NCBI RefSeq assembly: GCF_038051945.1
Contig: NZ_CP150302.1
Location: 4,588,001-4,652,000, forward strand
Reading direction: 5' to 3'
DNA: 64,000 nt
DNA from: Paenibacillus sp. FSL H3-0469
GTDB taxonomy: Bacteria; Bacillota; Bacilli; Paenibacillales; Paenibacillaceae
The translations under genes were made by a program, and so were the position numbers. A model generated the notes under the pieces. That model was not told the DNA's origin. It was given only the letters and a program-made list of their open reading frames with translations, and did not search any database. This document shows positions 16,166 through 25,009 of this stretch, in pieces. Positions within the stretch are counted from its first letter, which is position 1, and every line of letters starts with the position of its first letter.

Positions 16166-16264
16166 GAATGGGTGACACACCTTCCTGCGGCGGAGTTAGG
16201 CGGGCGTACGCCTCTGCCGGTCTCCCCATCGTAACGCAGGGCAGCGGGGGGCGGCAATCCCAGG

Positions 16265-18337
16265 TTAGTTCATCCACCAGCGCTTGATATTATTCCAAAG
16301 GGAATGCTCTTCCTTTACCGGGTCGGCAGAACCCGGAGGAGCGGTGCTGCCGGAAGTGCCGGGTTCACCGGAGCTATGCTGGTCACAATAACCGGTAGGC
16401 TCTGTGCCGCTGATGAAGGTCTCCAGCTTTTTCTCCGGACAGTCTGCTGTAGCCAGCATGCCGGACAGCGGATCGATATATACGCTGACTACGCCATCGG
16501 GAATGGGGAAAATCTTCGGCGGCACATTCTCCAGTGCTTTTTCCGTGAATCCGGCGAAGATAGGTGCTGCCCGTCTGCCGTCGGTGGTCGCAATATCACG
16601 GCCTTTATCGTATCCGACCCAGACGGCGGTTGAGAGCTCAGGCGTGAAGCCTACCATCCATCCGTCTGTATCTGTAGTGCCGGTCTTGCCGGCCACCGGA
16701 CGCTTGATCATCGAGGCCACCCGGTTCCCGGTGCCTCCGCTCTCGAAGACCCCCTCCATCAGCCGGGTTAGTACGTAAGCCGCTGCCGGCTCAACCACGG
16801 GCTGACCCTCAGGCTGCGGAGCTTCATATAGAAGATGTCCGCCCGCATCGGTGATCTTCAGGACCGCAGTGACCGGCTGCTTCACTCCGCCACTGGCAAT
16901 CACTGCGAAGGCTGAGGCCATCTCCAGCGGGCTGACAGGCGAGGTTCCTAGCGCCAGAGAAGGAACGCTCTGCAGCGGGCTGTTAATCCCCATGGCGGCC
17001 GCCATAGCGGCGACCTTATCAGCCCCGATCTTCATAATAGTATTCACTGCATAGATATTGTCGGACGCGGCAATGGCCTGCCGCATATTAATCTCTCCCA
17101 GATATTTATCCCCGAAATTCCGGGGCTGGTACGTCTTGCGGTTGTTATCATAATGGAACAGTGTCGGCTGACTGTTGAAGACGGATAAGCCTGTCATTTC
17201 TTTGGTCGACAGAGCTGCCAAATACATAATTGGCTTAAAGGAAGAGCCGGGCTGGCGCGTCTTCGCCAGCGCATGGTTGAAGGAGCTCGTCCGGTAATTC
17301 GTACCCCCGACCATAGCCTTCACATAGCCGGTGCGGGGATCAACAGAGACGAGGGCCGTCTCCAGATCGCTGCTGTGGTCCATGCCCTGATCCACCGCCG
17401 CTTCCGCAGCCTGCTGCATATCCGGGTCAAGTGTCGTATAGACATTTAGCCCGCCCCGGTCCAGCTCGTCACTGCTGATATGCAGGCTGTCGATCACAAG
17501 ACTGCGTACATAATCGCGGAAATAGGGTGCAGCCACCGTGGTATCCTTTTGACCCTGCGGGCTTAGCTTCAGCTGCTCCTTAGCTGCCTCTTGTGCCTGC
17601 GATTCCGTAATATCCCCCGTATCGACCATAGCGGCCAGGATGATGCCTTGACGCTTCAAGGCGCTGTCCAGATGATTATACGGAGAATAATAGGTGGGTC
17701 CCTTGGGCACTCCGGCCAGGAGTGCACTCTCCGCCAGATCCAGATCTGCGGCAGCCTTGCCGAAGTACATCCGGGCCGCAGCCTCGATTCCATAAGCGCC
17801 GTGGCCGTAGTAGATCTCATTTAAATACATATTCAGGATTTCATCCTTAGAGTATTTCATTTCCAGCTGCAGGGTATATAGCGCTTCCTTAGCCTTGCGG
17901 GTCCAGGTCTTCTCATGGGTCAGGTACAGATTGCGCGCGAGCTGCTGGGTTAAGGTACTGGCTCCTTGCGTGCGTCTGCCCGCCTCCAGATTGGCGAGTA
18001 CCGCTCTCCCCATGCCTTTCAGATCAAAGCCGATATGATTATAGAATTTCCGGTCTTCCACAGCCAGCGTAGCCTTGATGAGCAGCGGGGAAATCCGGTT
18101 AAGCTCAACAGGCTCGCGGCTGCGGCCGTCTGTAGTGAAGGTGGTCATCACATTGCCCCTGGCGTCAAGCAGTCTGGAGCGGACATCATCCCCGAGCGGG
18201 GGGAGCGGCTTCTGATATAGGTATCCAAGCAGAGCGCCGGCGGCCAGCACGAACAGCAGGGCGGAGACAACCAGCAGCCGAAAGAGCAGGCGGAATCGGC
18301 GTTTGCGGACTTTGGGTGTGGCGGAATCGCGCGTCAT
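16265..18337 (-). CDS. pbpG: Class A penicillin-binding protein, PbpG-like
   Basis: A 690-residue bifunctional wall synthase. A basic N-terminus and TM helix (about 20-40) lead to a GT51 glycosyltransferase domain (about 60-235) with catalytic E94 in VEDRKFYNH, and a transpeptidase domain (about 285-600) with S365-S-F-K, the SDN motif and KTGTT. A Pro/Ser/Gly-rich tail follows (about 650-680). Length and position beside ywhD match B. subtilis PbpG (PBP2d), made in the forespore; the name rests mainly on that synteny, and PBP1A in general is the safer family call. The TTG at 18361 is less likely than ATG 18337, which has GAAGGAG 9 nt before it. Confidence 0.92.
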   Translation of the reverse strand: MTRDSATPKVRKRRFRLLFRLLVVSALLFVLAAGALLGYLYQKPLPPLGDDVRSRLLDARGNVMTTFTTDGRSREPVELNRISPLLIKATLAVEDRKFYNHIGFDLKGMGRAVLANLEAGRRTQGASTLTQQLARNLYLTHEKTWTRKAKEALYTLQLEMKYSKDEILNMYLNEIYYGHGAYGIEAAARMYFGKAAADLDLAESALLAGVPKGPTYYSPYNHLDSALKRQGIILAAMVDTGDITESQAQEAAKEQLKLSPQGQKDTTVAAPYFRDYVRSLVIDSLHISSDELDRGGLNVYTTLDPDMQQAAEAAVDQGMDHSSDLETALVSVDPRTGYVKAMVGGTNYRTSSFNHALAKTRQPGSSFKPIMYLAALSTKEMTGLSVFNSQPTLFHYDNNRKTYQPRNFGDKYLGEINMRQAIAASDNIYAVNTIMKIGADKVAAMAAAMGINSPLQSVPSLALGTSPVSPLEMASAFAVIASGGVKQPVTAVLKITDAGGHLLYEAPQPEGQPVVEPAAAYVLTRLMEGVFESGGTGNRVASMIKRPVAGKTGTTDTDGWMVGFTPELSTAVWVGYDKGRDIATTDGRRAAPIFAGFTEKALENVPPKIFPIPDGVVSVYIDPLSGMLATADCPEKKLETFISGTEPTGYCDQHSSGEPGTSGSTAPPGSADPVKEEHSLWNNIKRWWMN

Positions 18338-18512
18338 GGTATCAGGCTCCTTCGAATTCAAGCAGTAACGCAGGCTGGCACCAAGAGGGCTGCCGCTGCT
18401 TGTATCCTCATTATGGGAAAGGATGAGAAGAGATATTCACCATTGGCAGAGAAAGCGGATCTTGTCGAACCAGGCGGAGAACCGGGGAGCATGCGTCCTC
18501 TGCGCCATGTGT

Positions 18513-18541
18513 GATTTTGTGAACGGTTATGGTAAAATTTT
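18513..18541 (+). promoter_or_regulatory. Putative extended -10 promoter for the nitrilase-family gene
   Basis: TGGTAAAAT (extended -10) lies about 50 nt before the start at 18592, with a weak TGTGAT -35 17 nt upstream of the -10 hexamer. Confidence 0.35.
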
Positions 18542-18591
18542 AGATACTTATGAGATTGCATGTAACTATCATGCCCGGGAGGAATGCCGCC

Positions 18592-19449
18592 ATGGCTTTT
18601 CGCGTATCTGCTGTACAATATCATCTGCACACCATCTCTTCCTTCGGGGAGTTTGCTGCCCAGTGTGAGCACTATATCAAGGCGGCCGGAGAGTACGGCG
18701 CTGAATTTATCCTCTTCCCAGAATTTCTTACGACACAGCTGATGTCGATCGGAGGCGGGGACGGGGAAGCGCTGGGGATAGAGGATCTGCCGCAGTTCAC
18801 CGACCGTTACCTGGAGATGTTCTCCGGGTACGCCAGGAAGTACGCGGTACATATTATTGGGGGGACCCATGTGCTGCGGCGCAGCGGCAAGCTATATAAT
18901 GTAGCCCATCTTTTTTACCCGGACGGAAGAATTGCCGAGCAGGCCAAGCTGCATATTACCCCTGCCGAGGTAGAGGGCTGGAATATGGGGGCCGGTGAGG
19001 AGCTTCAGGTATTCCAGACAGACCATGGGACCATTGCCATGCTTACCTGCTATGATATTGAATTCCCTGAGATTGTGCGCATGGCCCGGGCCAAAGGCGC
19101 AGATGTGATCTTCTGCCCGTCCTGCACGGATGACCGTCACGGCTTTCACCGGGTACGATATACGAGCCACGCCCGGGCTATCGAGAATCAGGTCTACGTG
19201 GTGCTGACAGGGACCGTTGGCTCCTTGCCTACCGTTGATCTGATGCGGGCCAACTTCGGTCAGGCAGCGGTAATTACACCCAATGACATTCCGTTCCCTC
19301 CGCAGGGTCTGCTGGCCGAAGGAGAGATCAACAATGATATGATCATCACTGCCGATCTGGATCTGGAGCTGCTGTACCGCGTCCGGGAACACGGGTCTGT
19401 AACCACGTGGCGTGACCGCCGCACCGACCTGTACACCGACTGGACGTAA
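18592..19449 (+). CDS. Nitrilase-superfamily carbon-nitrogen hydrolase
   Basis: A 285-residue hydrolase of amides or nitriles. The Glu-Lys-Cys triad is visible: E44 in LFPEFLTT, K119 in EQAKLHITP and C153 in MLTCYDIEFPE. The protein otherwise fits one compact alpha-beta-beta-alpha domain. It resembles the hydrolase half of B. subtilis YhcX, in which a GNAT domain is fused to a nitrilase domain; here the GNAT is the next gene, 15 nt on. The substrate is unknown. The frame is open upstream to ATG 18550, but GGGAGGA stands 8 nt before ATG 18592. Confidence 0.9.
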   Translation: MAFRVSAVQYHLHTISSFGEFAAQCEHYIKAAGEYGAEFILFPEFLTTQLMSIGGGDGEALGIEDLPQFTDRYLEMFSGYARKYAVHIIGGTHVLRRSGKLYNVAHLFYPDGRIAEQAKLHITPAEVEGWNMGAGEELQVFQTDHGTIAMLTCYDIEFPEIVRMARAKGADVIFCPSCTDDRHGFHRVRYTSHARAIENQVYVVLTGTVGSLPTVDLMRANFGQAAVITPNDIPFPPQGLLAEGEINNDMIITADLDLELLYRVREHGSVTTWRDRRTDLYTDWT

Positions 19450-19464
19450 GGGGGAGACTAACGT

Positions 19465-20133
19465 ATGTATTATAAGAAGTTCTACGCTCTGGACGGCAAG
19501 ACGCCGGTGCCTGCGGTGATCCGTTCCTATACGGAAGCTGACTTCACTGAGCTGATTACGATTCAGTCCGAGGCGTTCCCGCCGCCTTATCCTGCGGAGC
19601 TGTGGTGGAACCGGGAGCAGCTGCTGAATCACGTGACGTTTTTTCCGGAAGGGGCCTTATGTGTAGAGGTGGACGGGGAACTGGCCGGATCGGTTACCGG
19701 ATTCCTGATGAATTTCGACCCGGAGGCGCCGGCGCTTCATCATACGTGGTCAGAGGTTACGGCAGACGGATACCTCACTTCGCATCAGCCAGACGGGAAT
19801 ACGCTGTACATAGCGGATTTGTGTGTCCGTCCCAAATACCGCAAGCTGGGTCTGGGCAAGGAGCTGGTCCAGTCGTTATACCATGTGGTCGTGGAACTGA
19901 AGCTGGAGCGGCTGCTGGGAGCAGGCCGGATGCCGGGCTATCACAGGGTGGCCGGTCAGCTGACAGCGGAAGAGTATCTGGCCGGGGTCGTCGCCGGAAG
20001 CTGGTCTGATCCGGTGATTACTTTTCTGCTGCGGTGCGGCCGGTCTCCGGTTAGTGTGGTCGCGGGCTATCTGGAGGACGAGGAATCAGGGAATTACGCA
20101 GCGCTGATGGAATGGCGGAATCCTTTTAAATAA
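19465..20133 (+). CDS. GNAT acetyltransferase, partner of the nitrilase-family enzyme
   Basis: A 222-residue GNAT. The acetyl-CoA loop is in VRPKYRKLGLGKELVQSLY (about 115-133) after the strand NTLYIADLCV. The closing segment with RSPVSVVAGYLEDEESGNY and MEWRNPF is typical of the GNAT half of YhcX-type fusions. That, and its place 15 nt behind the hydrolase, suggests the two act together, as separate chains of a system fused in B. subtilis. The substrate is unknown. GGGGGAGA precedes the ATG. Confidence 0.85.
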   Translation: MYYKKFYALDGKTPVPAVIRSYTEADFTELITIQSEAFPPPYPAELWWNREQLLNHVTFFPEGALCVEVDGELAGSVTGFLMNFDPEAPALHHTWSEVTADGYLTSHQPDGNTLYIADLCVRPKYRKLGLGKELVQSLYHVVVELKLERLLGAGRMPGYHRVAGQLTAEEYLAGVVAGSWSDPVITFLLRCGRSPVSVVAGYLEDEESGNYAALMEWRNPFK

Positions 20134-20165
20134 ATGAATACAGCCTATCACCTGGAGGAGATCCC

Positions 20166-20840
20166 TTGATTATGGAATATAGAAGAATTACAGATATCAC
20201 AGACCCGTTGTTCAGAGAGGTGCATCAGCTGCTGTCGGATGTATTTCCGCCTGAGGAAGTGCTGGAGTATAGCCTGTGGAAGGAGCCGCTTGCCGATCCG
20301 GGAATACGTGTGTTCGCTGCAGTGCATGAAGGGAAGGTTGTGGGTACTACCGAATACCGGTATTATGCCGACTGGAATGTGGCGATGACCGATTTCACCA
20401 TCATTGGCCGTGAGGGGCTGGGCATTGGCCGTTTTCTGGCGCGTCAACGCTTGAAGGATCTGGAGAAGCTGGCGGCTGAGAATCATACGGAGCTGCTGGG
20501 GATGTTCGCTGAGATCTATGATCCGTATCGTGTGGGGTATGATTTTGGCGGAATTAAGCCGATGGACCCGTACGTCCGCCGTGAAGTTCTGTCGCATTTG
20601 GGCTATAAAAGAATAGATATTCCCTATGTCCACCCTTCCTGGCAGGGGGATGGCGAGGCGGTGTCCGGTCTGGACCTCTGCTTCATGCCCGGAGATGAGG
20701 AGCTGGAGAGCATCGCGGCACCGCTGGTGGCCGATTTCCTGACCCGTTATTACGCCGTGCTTGCGGACAAGCCGGAAGCCTGGACATCGATGATCAGCCG
20801 GCTTCGCGGCAGGGAGAGTGTGGCGTTATTGCCGCTGTGA
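20166..20840 (+). CDS. GNAT-like acetyltransferase
   Basis: A 224-residue protein with an N-terminal GNAT domain: VFPPEEVLEYSLWKE, GKVVGTTEYRYYADWNVAMTDFTIIG, and the loop EGLGIGRFLARQRLKDLEKLA (about 82-100), which replaces the usual Q/RxxGxG. The C-terminal third (from about 150) has a Trp/Pro-rich segment not typical of GNATs. GGAGGAG lies 5 nt before TTG 20166 and 11 nt before ATG 20172; I kept the TTG. It is the third gene of the hydrolase-GNAT-GNAT row. The substrate is unknown. Confidence 0.78.
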   Translation: MIMEYRRITDITDPLFREVHQLLSDVFPPEEVLEYSLWKEPLADPGIRVFAAVHEGKVVGTTEYRYYADWNVAMTDFTIIGREGLGIGRFLARQRLKDLEKLAAENHTELLGMFAEIYDPYRVGYDFGGIKPMDPYVRREVLSHLGYKRIDIPYVHPSWQGDGEAVSGLDLCFMPGDEELESIAAPLVADFLTRYYAVLADKPEAWTSMISRLRGRESVALLPL

Positions 20841-20869
20841 GGGCAGGGGCAGATGAAAAAGCGATTGAA

Positions 20870-20900
20870 TTGCCCTCCTGATCTGGATATAGTGTACAAT
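20870..20900 (+). promoter_or_regulatory. Putative sigma-A promoter for ywiB-argS
   Basis: TTGCCC (20870-20875) and TACAAT (20895-20900) are 19 nt apart, about 55 nt before ywiB. The spacing is wider than ideal. Confidence 0.4.
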
Positions 20901-20955
20901 GGGAAAGCGAATATGACCTCTATGATTACAAGTACGAATAAGCGGGGAACGTGTG

Positions 20956-21399
20956 ATGACTGAAGGACCGCAAGGCAAATACGGCGTTTCGGTAACGCTG
21001 GAGAGTGTGCAGGGTACAGAGCGCAGTGTGGTTCATGCTGCAGGAGAGGCTATTGCCAAGGGGCAGTCGCTGTACATCATTTATGAAGAGCAGCAGACCG
21101 GACCCGAAGGCACAGCGGCCGTGGTACGCAACACGCTGAAGATTTCAGAGGGCAGAATCAAGCTGATCCGCCATGGCGCTGTCCAGTCGGAGCAGTCCTT
21201 TGAGCCGGGGCAACCGCTGCCCGGATTCTACCGCTCGCCTTATACACAGTTCAATCTCACCACAGACACGAAGACACTGGACATCAAGCGCGAAGGAAGA
21301 TCGCTTGCCGTTTCATGGGAATATGATCTCTACGTATACGGGGAAATATCAGGACAGTTCGCTATAAGTTTGAATATACAGGAGGAACCACAATCATGA
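20956..21399 (+). CDS. ywiB: DUF1934 (YwiB) beta-barrel protein
   Basis: A 147-residue cytoplasmic protein made mostly of alternating strands, fitting the small lipocalin-like barrel of DUF1934. It lies directly before argS in B. subtilis as well, and here it overlaps argS by 4 nt (ATGA), so the two are translationally coupled. The function is unknown; it contains no catalytic motif that I can name. A GTG at 20953 is an alternative start one codon earlier; AGCGGGG lies about 8 nt before the ATG. Confidence 0.85.
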   Translation: MTEGPQGKYGVSVTLESVQGTERSVVHAAGEAIAKGQSLYIIYEEQQTGPEGTAAVVRNTLKISEGRIKLIRHGAVQSEQSFEPGQPLPGFYRSPYTQFNLTTDTKTLDIKREGRSLAVSWEYDLYVYGEISGQFAISLNIQEEPQS

Positions 21400-23081
21400 C
21401 ACAATCTTTAAATCCGCTCCAGCTTGCCCATGAACGGGTGAAGGAGGCCATCGCCGATGCGGTTGTAGCCGCAGGTCTGGTGTCCCGCGAAGAGCTGCCG
21501 GCCATTGTGCTGGAAGTGCCGAAGGACAAGGCCCATGGAGATATGGCTACGAACGCTGCGATGCAGCTGACCAAGATCGCTAAGCGTAATCCCCGGCAGA
21601 TCGCCGAGGCTATTATCGAGCATCTGGATACCGGCCGTGCTTCTATTGAGAAGGCGGAGATTGCCGGACCGGGCTTCATTAACTTCACTTTGTCCAAAAG
21701 CTATCTCTACCCCGTGATCGCACTTGTGGCCGAGCAGGGTGAAGGTTATGGCCGTGTGAACATAGGCCAGGGCAAGCGTGTAGAAATGGAGTTCGTCAGC
21801 GCGAACCCAACCGGCAGCCTTCATCTGGGACATGCCCGCGGCGCGGCGGTCGGCGATGCCCTGTGCAACGTGCTGGATTATGCCGGCTACAACGTGACCC
21901 GCGAGTACTACATTAACGATGCCGGGAACCAGGTCGCCAATCTGTGCAAATCCATCGAGACCCGTTACCTGCAGGAACTCGGCCAGCCGGCCGAGATGCC
22001 GGAGGACGGTTATCATGGAGAGGATATCAAGGGCTTCGCCAAGGAGCTGGTGGCGGAGAAGGGCGATTCTCTGCTCGCTATGACACCGGGCGACCGGGCG
22101 GCATTCTTCCGTACCTACGGGCTTGCCAAGGAGCTCGACAAAATCAAACGCGACCTCAGCCGGTTCCGGGTCAACTTCGATATCTGGTTCAGTGAAACCT
22201 CCCTCTATGAGAACGGAGAAGTGCTGCGTTCGCTGGATGAGCTCCGCGAGCGCGGAGAAGTCTATGAGAAGGAAGGCGCCACCTGGCTTGCGACCACCAA
22301 ATACGGCGATGATAAAGACCGCGTGCTGATCAAGAACGATGGCACGTATACGTACCTCACACCGGATATCGCCTATCACAGCGACAAATACGGCCGCGGC
22401 TACGACACGATGATCAACATCTGGGGAGCCGACCACCACGGCTATATTCCACGGATGAAGGCGGCGATGGCGGCGCTCGGGAATGATCCCGAGAAGCTCG
22501 TGGTGTTGATCGCCCAGATGGTCAGCCTGTTCCAGGACGGCGAGAAGGTCAAGATGTCCAAGCGTACCGGCAAGGCCGTGACGATGGAAGACCTGATGGA
22601 GGAAGTCGGAATCGACGCGATCCGTTACTTCTTCACTATGCGCAGCATGGATTCGCACCTGGACTTTGACATGGATCTGGCGATTTCGACATCCAATGAG
22701 AACCCCGTATTCTATGTACAGTACGCACATGCGCGGATTTGCAGCATATTCCGCCAAGCGGAGGAGCAAGGGATTGTAGTGCCGGATGCTGACAAGATTG
22801 ATTACAGCAAGCTGACTGCCGCACATGAATATGATCTGCTCCGCAAAATCGGTGAGCTGCCTGCGGAGATCACCATTGCCGCCGAGGGCTATGCGCCGCA
22901 CCGCCTGGTACGCTATGTATACGATCTGGCTTCGCTGTTCCACAGCTACTACAAGGCAGAGCGCGTAATTACTGAGGATGCCGCTCAGACGGTAGCCCGC
23001 CTTGCCCTGCTGGGCGCTGCACGGACGGCCATTGCCAACGTCCTGCGGCTGGTCGGTGTTACCGCACCGGACCGGATGTAA
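21396..23081 (+). CDS. argS: Arginyl-tRNA synthetase
   Basis: A 561-residue class I synthetase that charges tRNA-Arg. It has the Arg-specific N-terminal Add-1 domain (about 1-115), the HIGH motif as H143-L-G-H146 after SANPTGSL, a KMSKS loop as KMSKRTGK (about 388-395), and the C-terminal anticodon-binding domain (DALR type, about 440-561, ending in VGVTAPDRM). The length is normal. AGGAGGA stands 10 nt before the ATG, which overlaps ywiB. Confidence 0.97.
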   Translation: MTQSLNPLQLAHERVKEAIADAVVAAGLVSREELPAIVLEVPKDKAHGDMATNAAMQLTKIAKRNPRQIAEAIIEHLDTGRASIEKAEIAGPGFINFTLSKSYLYPVIALVAEQGEGYGRVNIGQGKRVEMEFVSANPTGSLHLGHARGAAVGDALCNVLDYAGYNVTREYYINDAGNQVANLCKSIETRYLQELGQPAEMPEDGYHGEDIKGFAKELVAEKGDSLLAMTPGDRAAFFRTYGLAKELDKIKRDLSRFRVNFDIWFSETSLYENGEVLRSLDELRERGEVYEKEGATWLATTKYGDDKDRVLIKNDGTYTYLTPDIAYHSDKYGRGYDTMINIWGADHHGYIPRMKAAMAALGNDPEKLVVLIAQMVSLFQDGEKVKMSKRTGKAVTMEDLMEEVGIDAIRYFFTMRSMDSHLDFDMDLAISTSNENPVFYVQYAHARICSIFRQAEEQGIVVPDADKIDYSKLTAAHEYDLLRKIGELPAEITIAAEGYAPHRLVRYVYDLASLFHSYYKAERVITEDAAQTVARLALLGAARTAIANVLRLVGVTAPDRM

Positions 23082-23095
23082 CTCTACTTGGAAAG

Positions 23096-23127
23096 CGCCG
23101 CCCCTGTTTTATGGGGGCGGCGTTTTT
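23096..23127 (+). terminator. argS terminator
   Basis: CGCCGCCCC-TGTTTTAT-GGGGGCGGCG followed by TTTTT, starting 14 nt after the argS stop. Confidence 0.9.
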
Positions 23128-23139
23128 CTATTTCCCGCT

Positions 23140-23179
23140 GAAACGGTACCGTCCTTTACAGGGACAGCAAAGCCGTTTC
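23140..23179 (+). repeat. Interspersed palindromic repeat, copy 2
   Basis: GAAACGG-TACCGTCC-TTTACAG-GGACAGCAAAG-CCGTTTC. The inner GTCC/GGAC can pair inside the outer GAAACGG/CCGTTTC. The flanks TTCTATTTCCCGCT and CCACTT are shared with copies 3 and 5. It lies between convergent argS and the protease gene. Confidence 0.8.
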
Positions 23180-23215
23180 CACTTGCGCCAAGGCATCCAC
23201 ATCTTAGGCCTGCCC

Positions 23216-24463
23216 TTAAGCTTTCACCATAGCAGCGGCCTTCGCCCCGCTGCTGCTTCCGCCGCCGCTAGCGCCGCCGCTGCCACCGGCTCCGCTGCCG
23301 GCGCTTCCGCTGCCGCGCCGGGCCCGGATGCCTACGCGCAGCAGCCGCAGCGCATCGGCCGCGCCGCCGCCCAGCGACGAGCGGCGCTGGCCCTTGCGCA
23401 GCCGCACCGGCGAAGCGGTGCGGCGCAAGAGCAGCTTCAGCTCGCGGGGCGACAGCCCCGGCCGCAGCGCGAGCAGCAGGGCCGCGGCACCGGTGACATG
23501 GGAGGTCGCCATGGAGGTGCCGCTCATTTCCTTGTACCCCTCCCGCAGCCAGCAGGAGGGGATGCCCTCGCCCGGGCCGTACACATCGATGTACGGTCCG
23601 CGGTTGCTGAAGGCTGCGACGCGCTGCCTTCTGTCAAGGGCGCCTACGGCAATAGTCTCCGGATAGCGCGCGGGGTAATCCCCGCCGCGCTTGCCGTCGT
23701 TGCCGGAGGAGGCGATGATGGCGATCCCGGCCCGGTAGGCCTTGATCACCACATCATGCAGAGCCTTGCTCCGGTTCCTCATCCCGAAGCTCATATTAAT
23801 GATATCGATTTTGTTCTGCACGCACCAATCGATGCCAAGGACAATATCCGACACATAGGCGGAGCCGTTGTGGTCGAAGGCCTTGACCGGATAGAGCAGC
23901 GCCCGGGGGGCTACGCCCATCATGTTGCGCGCGCCCCCGGCTGCCGCCAGGGTGCCGGCAATATGCGTGCCGTGGCCGTTGTCATCCAGCGGCATCATGC
24001 CGCGGTTCAGCAGGTTGATCCCGGAGGCCAGGGAATGCCTGAGATCAGGATGGCGGAAATCGACGCCCGTATCGATGACGCCGATCTTCACATGCACGCC
24101 AGTAGATCTGGACCAGGCCTGCGGAGCGCGGATGGCCCTGATTCCCCAGGGCATCAGAGAGGAACCGCTTTTGTCCGCCAGGGGCGAGTGGACTTTAATC
24201 CGGTGGTCTTCTTCTATACAGAGGGAATCCGCATAACGGTTCATCAGCCGCTCTGCTCCTGCGGCGGGCACGAAGAAAGCCCGGATCAGGGTAGAGACCT
24301 GAACCTGCCGCAGGCCAGGCTTCTTACTCTTCAGAGCTTTCCACTGTGATAATGCGCCGGCATACATGCGGGGGTCGTTGAAGGTCACAATGTGCCGTGG
24401 TGCACTTTTGGAGGCAGCCTTCATTTCTTCAAGCAGCATCTGCCAAAATCCGTAATAATCCAT
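23216..24463 (-). CDS. Subtilisin-like S8 serine protease
   Basis: A 415-residue subtilase. An I9-like propeptide region (about 22-92) precedes the catalytic domain (about 105-350) with D131 in VIDTGVD, H164 in NGHGTHIAG, oxyanion N255 in SSGNDG and S317 in SGTSMATSH. No hydrophobic signal peptide is visible at the N-terminus, so it may stay in the cell or leave by another route; a longer N-terminus is not available because the frame closes upstream. The last 30 residues (384-413) are Gly/Ser/Ala repeats, and the 3' end is very GC-rich. It stands alone. Confidence 0.9.
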   Translation of the reverse strand: MDYYGFWQMLLEEMKAASKSAPRHIVTFNDPRMYAGALSQWKALKSKKPGLRQVQVSTLIRAFFVPAAGAERLMNRYADSLCIEEDHRIKVHSPLADKSGSSLMPWGIRAIRAPQAWSRSTGVHVKIGVIDTGVDFRHPDLRHSLASGINLLNRGMMPLDDNGHGTHIAGTLAAAGGARNMMGVAPRALLYPVKAFDHNGSAYVSDIVLGIDWCVQNKIDIINMSFGMRNRSKALHDVVIKAYRAGIAIIASSGNDGKRGGDYPARYPETIAVGALDRRQRVAAFSNRGPYIDVYGPGEGIPSCWLREGYKEMSGTSMATSHVTGAAALLLALRPGLSPRELKLLLRRTASPVRLRKGQRRSSLGGGAADALRLLRVGIRARRGSGSAGSGAGGSGGASGGGSSSGAKAAAMVKA

Positions 24464-24590
24464 AGGTTACGCCGTCCCCTCCTCGGTGCCGTGCTGACAT
24501 ATTGTATGAAAGGGGGATGGCGTCCGAATGGGAACTTGCCCTTTTTTAACGAAATAGGCTGCCCATCGTGTCAAAAGGCTGGAGTTGACA

Positions 24591-24695
24591 TAAAATAAAC
24601 AGAGGGAACCGCGAGGCGCCCTGCAACATCCCGTAAGGAGCCGATCCTTGGCGTGGATACAGTCATGCGCGGAGGGGTACCCCCTCCGCCTTTTT
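24591..24695 (+). ncRNA. Candidate structured RNA with competing terminator
   Basis: From about 24600 a short RNA could fold as nested helices: CCGCG 24609-24613 with CGCGG 24668-24672; GCGCC 24616-24620 with GGCGT 24650-24654; AAGGA 24635-24639 with TCCTT 24645-24649. A strong terminator follows (GCGGAGGGG 24669-24677 with CCCCTCCGC 24681-24689, then TTTTT). The outer helix and the terminator share bases 24669-24672, so they exclude each other, as in a switch or attenuator. A -10-like TAAAAT at 24591-24596 would start the RNA at the right place. No coding gene follows within 300 nt, so a stand-alone sRNA is equally possible. I do not recognise the family. Confidence 0.5.
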
Positions 24696-24696
24696 G

Positions 24697-24985
24697 GGGA
24701 AAAGTATAAGAATATATAGGTTTCACACGATAACTTATCCTTCTATTACTCGCTGAAACGGTACCGCCCTTTAATTAGGACAGTAAAGCCGTTTCCACTT
24801 GTATAAGTCTCTTCATGCTCATCCCATTTATTGCCCGGTCCAGGCGGACAAGCCTTCTGCCAGCGCCAGGGCCGCGGATTCTGTTTCCCCGATCTTGCTG
24901 CAATAGACTTGCAATTTACCCGCAAATAGGTTTTACTTAGTTTTGTTAATGGATATCATGAACGAAGCATGATTTAATGTGAACA
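24697..24985. other. Intergenic region holding repeat copy 3 and the rpoE upstream region
   Basis: Apart from the repeat at 24755-24795, I see no gene in this stretch. The end near rpoE is AT-rich (TTTTACTTAGTTTTGTTAATGG) and probably holds its promoter, but no clean -35/-10 pair can be named. Confidence 0.4.
24755..24795 (+). repeat. Interspersed palindromic repeat, copy 3
   Basis: GAAACGG-TACCGCCC-TTTAATTA-GGACAGTAAAG-CCGTTTC, with CTCGCT before and CCACTT after. Similarity to copy 5 reaches back to about 24728 (CGATAAC...ATCCTTCTATT), so the full unit may be about 70 bp. Confidence 0.8.
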
Positions 24986-25009
24986 ATGCGCGAGAGGAAG
25001 TGTCCTTTA

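Noticed and set aside
21408..22943. 511-residue open frame antisense to argS
   Set aside because: Shadow of the argS codon pattern; no ribosome binding site or motifs, whereas argS has all synthetase signatures.
23111..24349. 412-residue open frame antisense to the S8 protease
   Set aside because: Low-complexity Ala/Arg/Gly protein typical of GC-rich antisense frames; the opposite strand codes the full catalytic set.
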